Source: Candidatus Saccharibacteria bacterium UBA3723
GTDB lineage: Bacteria; Patescibacteriota; Saccharimonadia; Saccharimonadales; Saccharimonadaceae
DNA: 7,009 bases
Assembly: GCA_002371895.1 (NCBI GenBank)
Contig: DFHM01000006.1
Span: forward strand, 1-7,009
Direction: 5' to 3'
A model generated the notes under the pieces. It was not told where the DNA came from, did no database searches, and was given only the letters and a program-made list of their open reading frames with translations. The position numbers were made by a program, and so were the translations under genes. The first letter of the stretch is position 1; the number at the start of each line of letters is the position of its first letter. This document shows positions 1-4,387 of the stretch, piece by piece.

Positions 1-13
1 AATATATTAGCAT

Positions 14-47
14 AAAAAGAAATACCACCTCCCAGTGGTATTTTTTT
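14..47. terminator. Bidirectional intrinsic terminator
   Basis: An 8-bp perfect stem (AATACCAC at 21-28, GTGGTATT at 35-42) with a 6-nt loop is followed by a T run at 41-47. On the left it is preceded by an A-rich stretch (14-20), so the minus-strand transcript also ends in a U-rich tail. On the plus strand it would end a gene lying left of the window. On the minus strand it would end transcripts coming from about 110. Confidence 0.75.
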
Positions 48-110
48 CACACTCTAATCAAACATCGATTAGACCGCTCAGGCGATCTCTCAACTTCGTC
101 CGAACGTTCT
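18..110 (-). ncRNA. Candidate small RNA, three stem-loops ending at the terminator
   Basis: Read on the minus strand, the stretch from about 110 down to the terminator holds no credible reading frame but three consecutive stem-loops. The first is GATCGC-CTGA-GCGGTC (plus 72-87, one G-U pair). The second is CTAATC-N7-GATTAG (plus 54-72, extendable by one pair at the cost of the first stem). The third is the terminator hairpin (21-42) with its U-rich tail. A promoter-like TTGACA-N16-TAAAAT lies just upstream. Size would be about 90 nt. It matches no RNA family I recognise (not tmRNA, 4.5S, 6S or RNase P). It could instead be chance structure in an AT-rich intergenic region. Confidence 0.27.
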
Positions 111-116
111 ATTTAT

Positions 117-144
117 ATTTTAGCGCAAGCAGAATTAGTGTCAA
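117..144 (-). promoter_or_regulatory. Possible sigma70 promoter facing left
   Basis: On the minus strand TTGACA (plus 139-144) is separated by 16 nt from TAAAAT (plus 117-122). This predicts a start near 110, directed at the stem-loop stretch and terminator to the left. The -35 is perfect and the -10 matches 5 of 6. Such matches occur by chance in AT-rich DNA, so the call rests on the structured stretch it faces. Confidence 0.3.
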
Positions 145-250
145 CATTGATTTTTATATTTTTTATGGTTTAATTTTTTCAAAATTAACAGGGGTGGAAA
201 CGCAAAATCTATTGACTTTTTATTTTTTCATTGTGAAATAATTATACTAG
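145..250. other. AT-rich intergenic stretch with no recognised gene
   Basis: No start codon with a Shine-Dalgarno, no RNA family and no strong repeat are seen here. TTGACT at 212-217 and TATACT at 243-248 resemble promoter hexamers but are 25 nt apart, too far to form one promoter. Confidence 0.6.
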
Positions 251-251
251 T

Positions 252-287
252 TATGGCTACATTTTTGTATCTAGATATGCTAAGATA
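252..287 (+). promoter_or_regulatory. Promoter of the superoxide reductase operon (extended -10, shared motif)
   Basis: TATGCTAAGATA (276-287) contains an extended -10: TATGC matches the TRTGN element and is followed by TAAGAT (281-286). Transcription would start near 293, just ahead of the Shine-Dalgarno at 297-303. Upstream, TATGG (252-256) and CATTT (260-264) lie in the -35 region, where there is no TTGACA. The same blocks at the same spacing (TATGG to TATGCT, 24 nt) precede the gene at 4388. The 12-nt core is identical in both. This suggests either a common -35-weak promoter class or a shared activator site. Confidence 0.55.
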
Positions 288-307
288 AAAACATCTAAGG
301 AGGTTTA

Positions 308-700
308 ATGTATAACGAAGGTATTAAGTTTTATCGCTGCAATACTTGCGGTAACTTGTTTCTAGTAATGGTCGATCCAGCTGTCCGCCCTACCTGCTGT
401 GGCGCCGAAATGGACATGCTTGACAGCCGTCATCACACTCACGAAGGTAGCGAAAAGCATCTACCAATCATTGAAGTTAACGAAAACTATATTTCCGTAA
501 AAGTTGGCTTGCAGCTCCACCCAATGGACGCACAGCACCGTATTGAATGGATTGCACTTACCGATGGTACTCGCGTTGAAGTCCAAAAGCTCGGCCTTAC
601 CACTCCGCCTATTGCGAAGTTTTCCAAGATGTCTACTGACGGCAAGATTCACGCCTACGCGTTCTGTAACATTCACGGCTTATGGGAAAGCGAAAAATAA
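308..700 (+). CDS. dfx: Desulfoferrodoxin / superoxide reductase
   Basis: This 130-aa cytoplasmic non-haem iron enzyme reduces superoxide to hydrogen peroxide without releasing oxygen. An N-terminal desulforedoxin domain carries Cys11, Cys14, Cys30 and Cys31, the four ligands of the Fe(SCys)4 centre I. The catalytic centre II is complete: His51 in the E-K-H-L-P motif (Glu49 and Lys50 are the usual active-site pair), His71 (HPM), His77 (HRIEW), and Cys120 and His123 in CNIHGLW. Length and motif order match family members of about 125-130 aa. AAGGAGG (297-303) lies 4 nt before the ATG. It is the first gene of a three-gene operon and its 3' end overlaps the next gene by 19 nt. The electron donor (rubredoxin or another) is not in the window. 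An insertion around residues 39-48 (SRHHTHEGS) is histidine-rich and could add metal affinity, which is inference. Confidence 0.95.
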   Translation: MYNEGIKFYRCNTCGNLFLVMVDPAVRPTCCGAEMDMLDSRHHTHEGSEKHLPIIEVNENYISVKVGLQLHPMDAQHRIEWIALTDGTRVEVQKLGLTTPPIAKFSKMSTDGKIHAYAFCNIHGLWESEK

Positions 701-1329
701 AGCTCAAAGATCTCTGGGAGACCTTTATCGACCGTTGCAAATTTGCAATGGTCGGAACTTTTGAATTGTTGAAACGCCCAAAATACTTGGCAGTTTTTAT
801 CGTTTCGCTGATTGTATTCCTATTTGTCCTAAGCTTCTTTAAAGATGGTGATAGCAACTGGGTGTTATTAACGTCCGGTCTAGACTTTGGTCGCAAGATG
901 CAAGTACTCGGCAGAGTATTTGTAGGCATCTTTGAGAACTTTGCAAGTCTGTACGGGATAATTATTACCCTAATGGCGATTTTGCAGGCGGCGATTATTC
1001 CGCTTCTTATCTATACCTGGAAACAGCGCGCCCGCGACCAAAAGAACAAGGATCAGGCTCTCGACGGTGCAAGCACCGGCAGCATTGGAGCAGTACTCGG
1101 TTTTATAGCGCTTGGCTGCCCTAGCTGCGGAGTAGGCCTCCTTACGCCAATTCTCGCCGCAATCGCTGGAGCTAGCGCACTCGCACTTGCAGAAGTAGTT
1201 GGACATATCTTTACGATTATCGCATTCATCCTCTTGGTCTATACAATTATTAAACTCGGCTACATTACCTTCATTAATTTAAGTAACGAAAAATATAAGA
1301 AAAAGGAGCATCATGCAAAAAGCAATTAG
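682..1329 (+). CDS. Polytopic membrane protein with CPSCG redox-like motif, function unknown
   Basis: I do not recognise this 215-aa protein as a named family. A basic N-terminus (residues 1-34) is followed by hydrophobic segments at about 36-53, 88-111, 133-165 and 173-192, and a Lys/His-rich tail. The third segment contains Cys146-Pro-Ser-Cys149-Gly, a CxxC pair like those of thiol-disulfide proteins, set in a Gly/Ala-rich helix. The only other cysteine is Cys19. It overlaps the SOR gene by 19 nt and the DsbA-like gene by 17 nt. No Shine-Dalgarno precedes its ATG, so translation probably depends on coupling to the upstream gene. Met23 (748) is an alternative start, also without an SD. The context suggests a membrane partner that passes electrons to or from the DsbA-like protein, in the role of DsbB, VKOR or CcdA, though it is not clearly homologous to them. 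Metal or small-molecule transport is an alternative. Confidence 0.85.
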   Translation: MGKRKIKLKDLWETFIDRCKFAMVGTFELLKRPKYLAVFIVSLIVFLFVLSFFKDGDSNWVLLTSGLDFGRKMQVLGRVFVGIFENFASLYGIIITLMAILQAAIIPLLIYTWKQRARDQKNKDQALDGASTGSIGAVLGFIALGCPSCGVGLLTPILAAIAGASALALAEVVGHIFTIIAFILLVYTIIKLGYITFINLSNEKYKKKEHHAKSN

Positions 1330-2023
1330 AATTATTGCAATCGTAGCGGTGGTGGGACTATTACTATCTTTAATCATCTACAACGCAACCAAGCCGGTAG
1401 ATTATACACCTTGGAATGAGGCGATGACGCTGGGCAATAAAGAAACCGCCAAGCATCACTTTATTATGTATACCGATATCTTTTGTCCATACTGCGACAA
1501 GTTTTCTGATGCCGTCCAGGCGAATATGGAAGATTTTAACAAACGCTACATCGAGGACGAGAATGTCTACTTTGAAATCCGCATGACCGACATGAACTAC
1601 AAGAGCGGCCACTCCAATAACAGTAAACCAGGTGGCGAGGCAGCTTATTGCGCAGCCGACCAAGGCAAGTTCTGGGAATTCTACCACGAAGCACTTTCTA
1701 CACTTTACGAAGATTTTCATTCCAAAGGTATCGGCGTAGACAAGACTTCGCCAAAGATTCGCGACCTAGAGAACGAATATTTCTATGGCATCGCCGAAAG
1801 GTCCGGTGTAGAAATTAACCGCTTTAAGGCATGCTTCGACAATCACGAGATGGAGCATACGCTAGACGTAAACACTAATCGCGCTAGCAGTATTCTCTCT
1901 GGTGTGCCATACTTCGCATTCGACAAGTTTAAGACCTCTGGCTTTGCCGGAAACTGGAATACTACTAACGACTACGAACAGGTCAAGCTCCTCATGGATG
2001 CCGGCCTAACAAGTAAAAAATAG
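1313..2023 (+). CDS. Membrane-anchored DsbA-like thioredoxin-fold oxidoreductase
   Basis: This 236-aa protein has one N-terminal hydrophobic anchor (about residues 5-23, preceded by two basic residues, no lipobox cysteine), so the catalytic domain should face outward. The active site is Cys58-Pro-Tyr-Cys61 after the strand HHFIMYTDIF. The cis-proline is Pro199 in SGVPYFAFD. The helical insert carries the family signature around Cys113 (CAADQGKFWEFYHEAL) and Cys174 (RFKACFD), a second likely disulfide pair typical of DsbA-type proteins of Gram-positive style. The role is to form or shuffle disulfides in exported proteins. AAGGAG (1303-1308) sits 4 nt before the ATG, inside the previous gene, with 17 nt of overlap. 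It is the last gene of the SOR operon, followed by a strong terminator. Oxidase versus reductase direction cannot be settled from sequence. Confidence 0.93.
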   Translation: MQKAIRIIAIVAVVGLLLSLIIYNATKPVDYTPWNEAMTLGNKETAKHHFIMYTDIFCPYCDKFSDAVQANMEDFNKRYIEDENVYFEIRMTDMNYKSGHSNNSKPGGEAAYCAADQGKFWEFYHEALSTLYEDFHSKGIGVDKTSPKIRDLENEYFYGIAERSGVEINRFKACFDNHEMEHTLDVNTNRASSILSGVPYFAFDKFKTSGFAGNWNTTNDYEQVKLLMDAGLTSKK

Positions 2024-2031
2024 CCATCAAT

Positions 2032-2062
2032 AAAAGCCACCTTGGAGCAAAGGTGGCTTTTT
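2032..2062. terminator. Bidirectional terminator between convergent operons
   Basis: A 12-bp perfect stem (2032-2043 and 2050-2061) with loop GGAGCA is followed by T(5) at 2058-2062 and has a matching A run on the left. It ends the SOR/DsbA operon on the plus strand and hsp20 on the minus strand, and lies between their stop codons. Confidence 0.9.
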
Positions 2063-2084
2063 CTTTGACGGTTTTATGGGTATA

Positions 2085-2549
2085 TTAGCCTTCGATGGCA
2101 ATGTATTTCTTGTCTTCTGGGAGGGCTTTCTTTGGATCACTCTTTGGAACAGTGAGTTTTAGTACACCATTCTCATATTTTGCCGCAATTTCCTCTCTCT
2201 TAATGTCTTCGCCGACATACCAGCTACGACGGACGGCGCCAGAGAAGCGTTCTTGGCGGATGACCTTGCCATCCTTCTCTTCCTCATTCTCTTCGACTTT
2301 CTCGGCACTGACGGTTAGGATACCATCATCAAATTTGACCTTGATATCGTCCTTTTTATAGCCAGGAAGATCAATACTAAGCTTGTAAGCCTTCTTGGTT
2401 TCCTTTACGTCGGTGCGCATTAGTTCGCCATGGTGACCTTTTGGTCCACGATGTGATGGAAGAAGTCCGCGCTCTGGCTTAGGTTCAAAGAAATCGTCGT
2501 CAAAGTTAAACATTTCGTCAAAAAGATTATCTACACTAGGGTAAAACAT
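2085..2549 (-). CDS. Hsp20 / small heat shock protein (alpha-crystallin family)
   Basis: This 154-aa ATP-independent holdase binds unfolding proteins and keeps them soluble for refolding. The alpha-crystallin domain spans about residues 44-136, from LMRTDVKETKKAYKLSIDLP through the conserved GVLKLTVPK near its end (residues 128-136). The C-terminal oligomerisation motif is Ile150-Ala-Ile152. The N-terminal arm is short, acidic and Phe-rich (MFYPSVDNLFDEMFNFDDDF), as usual. AAAGGA (plus 2558-2563) is 8 nt before the ATG. A perfect consensus promoter overlapped by a CIRCE operator lies about 90 nt upstream, so repression by HrcA with release on heat stress is expected. hrcA is not in the window. 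It stands alone as a single-gene unit convergent with the redox operon. Confidence 0.96.
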   Translation of the reverse strand: MFYPSVDNLFDEMFNFDDDFFEPKPERGLLPSHRGPKGHHGELMRTDVKETKKAYKLSIDLPGYKKDDIKVKFDDGILTVSAEKVEENEEEKDGKVIRQERFSGAVRRSWYVGEDIKREEIAAKYENGVLKLTVPKSDPKKALPEDKKYIAIEG

Positions 2550-2577
2550 ATTTTTTGTCCTTTCTAACTTTTAGTTT

Positions 2578-2607
2578 AAGATAGTTAGTTGCTAACCGTT
2601 ATATCTT
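2578..2607 (-). other. Stem-loop in the hsp20 5' leader
   Basis: The leader RNA between the predicted start (~2631) and the SD contains a two-part hairpin: GTTAG/CTAAC (plus 2584-2588 and 2592-2596, 3-nt loop) within AAGATA/TATCTT (2578-2583 and 2602-2607), with a 5-nt bulge. A second copy of CTAAC (plus 2564-2568), directly next to the Shine-Dalgarno, could compete for the same GTTAG, giving an alternative fold. An RNA thermometer is conceivable, but the SD itself is not clearly sequestered. Confidence 0.35.
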
Positions 2608-2637
2608 GTTCTTGTCGGTTGCTTTCGCTATGGTTCC

Positions 2638-2666
2638 ATTATATTACACAAAATTAGCACTGTCAA
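2638..2666 (-). promoter_or_regulatory. Consensus sigma70 promoter of hsp20
   Basis: On the minus strand TTGACA (plus 2661-2666), a 17-nt spacer and TATAAT (plus 2638-2643) form a perfect housekeeping promoter. Transcription should start near 2631, giving a leader of about 80 nt. The -35 and part of the spacer lie inside the CIRCE element, the classic arrangement for repression by steric block. Confidence 0.9.
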
Positions 2667-2685
2667 TACGAGAGTGCTAATTTTG
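2649..2685. promoter_or_regulatory. CIRCE operator (HrcA binding site) with extended arms
   Basis: TTAGCACTG-N9-GAGTGCTAA at 2654-2680 matches the CIRCE consensus TTAGCACTC-N9-GAGTGCTAA with one mismatch at the inner end of the left arm. The symmetry extends outward: CAAAATTAGCACT (2649-2661) pairs perfectly with 2673-2685, 13 bp arms around an 11-nt centre. It overlaps the hsp20 -35. In the slipin transcript, which reads the same way, it would fold into a hairpin followed by UUUU and may serve as a 3' end, since no other terminator follows slipin. Confidence 0.93.
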
Positions 2686-2724
2686 CTTATGTTTTTAGCT
2701 TTCGTTCAGCTTCTTAAGAGTAAA

Positions 2725-3471
2725 TTAGTGAAGATGTTGTGCTAATTTCTCTGCGCCGTTTGGAAGAACGATAACGGTCTTCTGGGAAGGATCATTGGAA
2801 ATCTTCTCGAGGGTTTGAAGAGTACGAATCTGGATACCACCTGGAGTACGAGCAAGAAGGGCGGCAGCTTCGGAAACGGCCTGAGCGGCGCTCTTTTCAC
2901 CATCTGCAGCGATGATTGCGGCACGACGTTCACGTTCGGCCTCAGCCTGCTTTGCCATTGCGCGTTTCATATCGCCTGGAAGCTCGATGTTCTGAAGCTT
3001 AACGTTTTCAATATCGATACCCCATTTATCTGTTTCTTTGTCGACGATTTCCTTAATCTGAACGGAAATTTCATCACGCTTGGAAAGAAGTTCATCAAGC
3101 TCGAAGTTACCGGTAATATCACGAAGAGCAGCCTGAGCAAAGTTTGTGGTTGCATAGACATAGTTCGTGGTTTCAAGCAACGCCTTGGAAGGATCGAGTA
3201 CGCGGAAGTAGACGATAGCATCTACGCCAACAGTAACGTTATCCTTGGTAATAACTTCCTGTTTTGGCACGTCGATAGGTGTGGAACGAACATCTACGCG
3301 AGTCATGGTCTGTAGATATGGGATAACTACCTGTAGACCCGGATTGCGCACACCGGTAAACTTACCTAGAGTAAATACAACGCCACGCTCGAACTGACGT
3401 ACGACGCGAACGCCCGGCAAAATAATTAAAACTATAACAAATAATATTATGGTAAATGCAACTCCTGGCAT
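2725..3471 (-). CDS. Slipin / SPFH (band 7, stomatin-like) membrane protein
   Basis: This 248-aa protein of the prokaryotic stomatin (slipin) family anchors in the membrane and oligomerises to scaffold membrane microdomains, often restraining membrane proteases. One hydrophobic segment (about residues 4-20) precedes the SPFH domain (about 22-185: RQFERGVVFTLGKF, NPGLQVVIP, VDVRSTPIDVPKQEVITKDN). The family signature KQAEAERERRAAIIAADGE (174-192) opens a coiled-coil, Ala-rich segment up to about 208. The C-terminal ISNDPSQKTVIVLP is also typical. The length is ordinary. AAGGAG (plus 3477-3482) lies 5 nt before the ATG. The usual NfeD partner is absent on both sides. It is transcribed from its own promoter. 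No canonical terminator follows, and readthrough towards hsp20 through the CIRCE hairpin is possible. Confidence 0.95.
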   Translation of the reverse strand: MPGVAFTIILFVIVLIILPGVRVVRQFERGVVFTLGKFTGVRNPGLQVVIPYLQTMTRVDVRSTPIDVPKQEVITKDNVTVGVDAIVYFRVLDPSKALLETTNYVYATTNFAQAALRDITGNFELDELLSKRDEISVQIKEIVDKETDKWGIDIENVKLQNIELPGDMKRAMAKQAEAERERRAAIIAADGEKSAAQAVSEAAALLARTPGGIQIRTLQTLEKISNDPSQKTVIVLPNGAEKLAQHLH

Positions 3472-3495
3472 ATTTTCTCCTTAATTCTTAAATCT

Positions 3496-3504
3496 ATTAT
3501 AGCA
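3496..3504 (-). promoter_or_regulatory. Extended -10 promoter of the slipin gene
   Basis: On the minus strand TGC-TATAAT (TATAAT at plus 3496-3501, TG element at 3502-3504) gives a perfect extended -10. No good -35 is present at 17 nt; TTGCTT is 19 nt away. Start near 3489, so a leader of about 18 nt containing the SD. Confidence 0.65.
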
Positions 3505-3524
3505 TTAACGGAATAAATTTAAGC

Positions 3525-3553
3525 AATAAAATGCCACCGCTTTCGCGGTGGCA
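3525..3553 (-). terminator. Terminator of the GC-rich orphan gene
   Basis: On the minus strand TGCCACCGC-GAAA-GCGGTGGCA (plus 3532-3553) is a 9-bp GC-rich stem capped by a GNRA tetraloop and followed by ATTTTATT. It lies between the orphan gene and the slipin promoter and separates the two minus-strand units. Confidence 0.85.
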
Positions 3554-3561
3554 AGTCTGAG

Positions 3562-3592
3562 AAAAAACGAATGATACTGCAGGTTTCCCTGC
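3562..3592 (-). terminator. First 3' hairpin of the orphan gene with distant T run
   Basis: GCAGG-GAAA-CCTGC (plus 3579-3592) is a 5-bp stem with a GAAA tetraloop only 8 nt after the stop codon. A run of six T follows 11 nt later (plus 3562-3567). The distance to the T run makes it a poor terminator alone. It may protect the mRNA 3' end or back up the stronger hairpin that follows. Confidence 0.4.
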
Positions 3593-3600
3593 GGGGCGCC

Positions 3601-4230
3601 TTATTCGGGCTTGTGGACCACAGCCCTGCGGCCGACGGGCTTCTTGGCGTGAACTTCAGCCGGCTTCTCGGCGGGTGCCTTGGCGGCGGCGCGGTGGACG
3701 CGAATCAGCTCTTCCAGAGTGGCCGGCTTGGCGGGTGCCTCGACTTCAATGGACTCTTCCTCGACGGGAGCAGCGGGCACGACCTTGACCTCGACGGGCT
3801 TCTTGGCGTGAACTTCAGCCGGCTTCTCGTCATGCTCCTCGGCGGGAGCCTTGTCGGTCAGGAAGTTCATGACCCCATCCATCACGGTCTTGCTGCGCTT
3901 GCAGGTCCAGAGAGCCATCTCTTCGATGATATTGCCCTCCCCGTCAGTGACAGGATGCATCCATCTGATGTTGCCGCAGCCGACGGATTCCGCCAGTGCA
4001 TAGACGGTAACCTTCTCGCCGAAGAACACGGCGTTCTCGGGATCGACGATCAGGACGTTGTGCGCAGAGCCATCCAGCATGAACAGATCATCCAGGTGGC
4101 GCAGGTCGACGCGAATGGTGTTCTCGTTCACCTTCTTGAAACCCTGACCTTTGCGCATGGTCTCGGTCTTGGTGTCGGGAGTCACGTTCAGGCCAGTGAG
4201 CAGATTGATAAGAGACGTAGTTCTAATCAT
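3601..4230 (-). CDS. Unrecognised GC-rich protein with repetitive Ala/Pro/Lys/Glu tail
   Basis: I do not recognise this 209-aa protein. Residues 1-125 look globular, with no membrane segment or signal peptide; Cys85 and Cys110 are its only cysteines. Residues 127-209 are a low-complexity, charged, probably disordered tail rich in A, P, K, E and V. The block EKPAEVHAKKPV occurs twice (135-146 and 188-199). Base composition is distinct: sampled lines run from 53 to 70% G+C, clearly above the flanking genes, and Leu CTG, Lys AAG, Pro CCC and Val GTC/GTG dominate. AGGAGG (plus 4239-4244) is 8 nt before the ATG, presented in a hairpin loop. It has its own consensus promoter and terminator, so it should be strongly expressed as a monocistron. 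Features suggest recent acquisition, phage-moron-like. The tail resembles those of nucleic-acid-binding or scaffold proteins, but no function can be assigned. Confidence 0.85.
   Translation of the reverse strand: MIRTTSLINLLTGLNVTPDTKTETMRKGQGFKKVNENTIRVDLRHLDDLFMLDGSAHNVLIVDPENAVFFGEKVTVYALAESVGCGNIRWMHPVTDGEGNIIEEMALWTCKRSKTVMDGVMNFLTDKAPAEEHDEKPAEVHAKKPVEVKVVPAAPVEEESIEVEAPAKPATLEELIRVHRAAAKAPAEKPAEVHAKKPVGRRAVVHKPE
3633..3670. repeat. 38-bp direct repeat, copy 1 (in orphan gene)
   Basis: Identical to 3792-3829, offset 159 bp (53 codons, in frame). It encodes the EKPAEVHAKKPV block nearer the C-terminus. Identity at every base, including third codon positions, points to a recent internal duplication. 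Confidence 0.9.
3792..3829. repeat. 38-bp direct repeat, copy 2 (in orphan gene)
   Basis: Second exact copy of the repeat at 3633-3670, encoding residues 135-146 and the flanking codon edges. Sequence between the copies is also Ala/Pro/Val/Glu-rich but not repeated exactly. Confidence 0.9.
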
Positions 4231-4231
4231 G

Positions 4232-4251
4232 GTTCTTTCCTCCTAAAGAAC
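4232..4251 (-). promoter_or_regulatory. Shine-Dalgarno displayed in a hairpin loop
   Basis: On the minus strand GTTCTTT-AGGAGG-AAAGAAC is a perfect 7-bp inverted repeat whose 6-nt loop is exactly the Shine-Dalgarno AGGAGG. The start codon follows the hairpin by 1 nt. Presentation in the loop could help or regulate ribosome capture, or be a protein-binding site for feedback control. Confidence 0.75.
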
Positions 4252-4252
4252 A

Positions 4253-4299
4253 ACCGCTTTTTGCGGTAGAATATTTGGCTGCTACCCCTATTGGCAGCA
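4253..4299 (-). other. Two further stem-loops in the orphan gene leader
   Basis: Upstream of the SD hairpin the leader folds into ACCGC-AAAAA-GCGGT (plus 4253-4267) and TGCTGCC-N6-GGTAGCA (plus 4280-4299, one G-U pair). A competing GCTGC/GCAGC pairing exists for the latter. With the SD hairpin, almost the whole predicted 5' leader (from ~4304) is structured. No known riboswitch is recognised; transcript stabilisation is the simplest reading. Confidence 0.5.
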
Positions 4300-4310
4300 A
4301 TCCATGATAT

Positions 4311-4339
4311 ATTATATCAAAGTTTTGCTTTTTTGTCAA
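4311..4339 (-). promoter_or_regulatory. Maximal-consensus promoter of the orphan gene
   Basis: On the minus strand TTGACA (plus 4334-4339), a 17-nt spacer and TATAAT (plus 4311-4316) match the consensus completely, with a TGA extended -10 directly before TATAAT. Start predicted near 4304. It is divergent from the promoter of the gene at 4388. This is the strongest promoter-like sequence in the window. Confidence 0.92.
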
Positions 4340-4342
4340 TAG

Positions 4343-4378
4343 TATGGTAGCATTTATTATAACTTTTATGCTAAGATA
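4343..4378 (+). promoter_or_regulatory. Promoter of the PPDK-N/Nudix/rarA operon (shared motif)
   Basis: TATGG (4343-4347), CATTT (4351-4355) and TATGCTAAGATA (4367-4378) repeat the layout found before the SOR gene at exactly the same spacing. The extended -10 is TATGC-TAAGAT, with TAAGAT at 4372-4377. The start would fall around 4384, only a few nucleotides before the ATG at 4388, so the message may be leaderless. This agrees with the lack of a Shine-Dalgarno. Confidence 0.55.
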
Positions 4379-4387
4379 GAGACAGAT

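Noticed and set aside
102..109. GAACGTTC palindrome as a LexA/SOS box
   Set aside because: The LexA box of Gram-positive type needs a 4-nt gap between GAAC and GTTC; this has none, and no SOS gene follows.
35..241. 68-codon plus-strand frame at the left end
   Set aside because: It starts inside the terminator hairpin, has no ribosome binding site, and its composition is that of AT-rich non-coding DNA.
212..248. TTGACT ... TATACT as a promoter for the SOR operon
   Set aside because: The spacer is 25 nt, well outside the 16-19 nt range; the extended -10 at 276-286 is a better candidate.
253..288. Eleven-codon micro-ORF ending M-L-R-stop, also present at 4344-4379 with the same length
   Set aside because: Both are created by the shared promoter motif. 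Neither has an SD, conservation follows nucleotides across codon boundaries rather than residues, and the predicted transcription starts lie downstream. It remains a remote alternative explanation for the motif.
3571..4269. Long plus-strand open frame (232 codons) opposite the GC-rich gene
   Set aside because: It has no Shine-Dalgarno or promoter. High G+C produces long antisense frames, while the minus strand has a promoter, SD, terminator and sensible protein composition.
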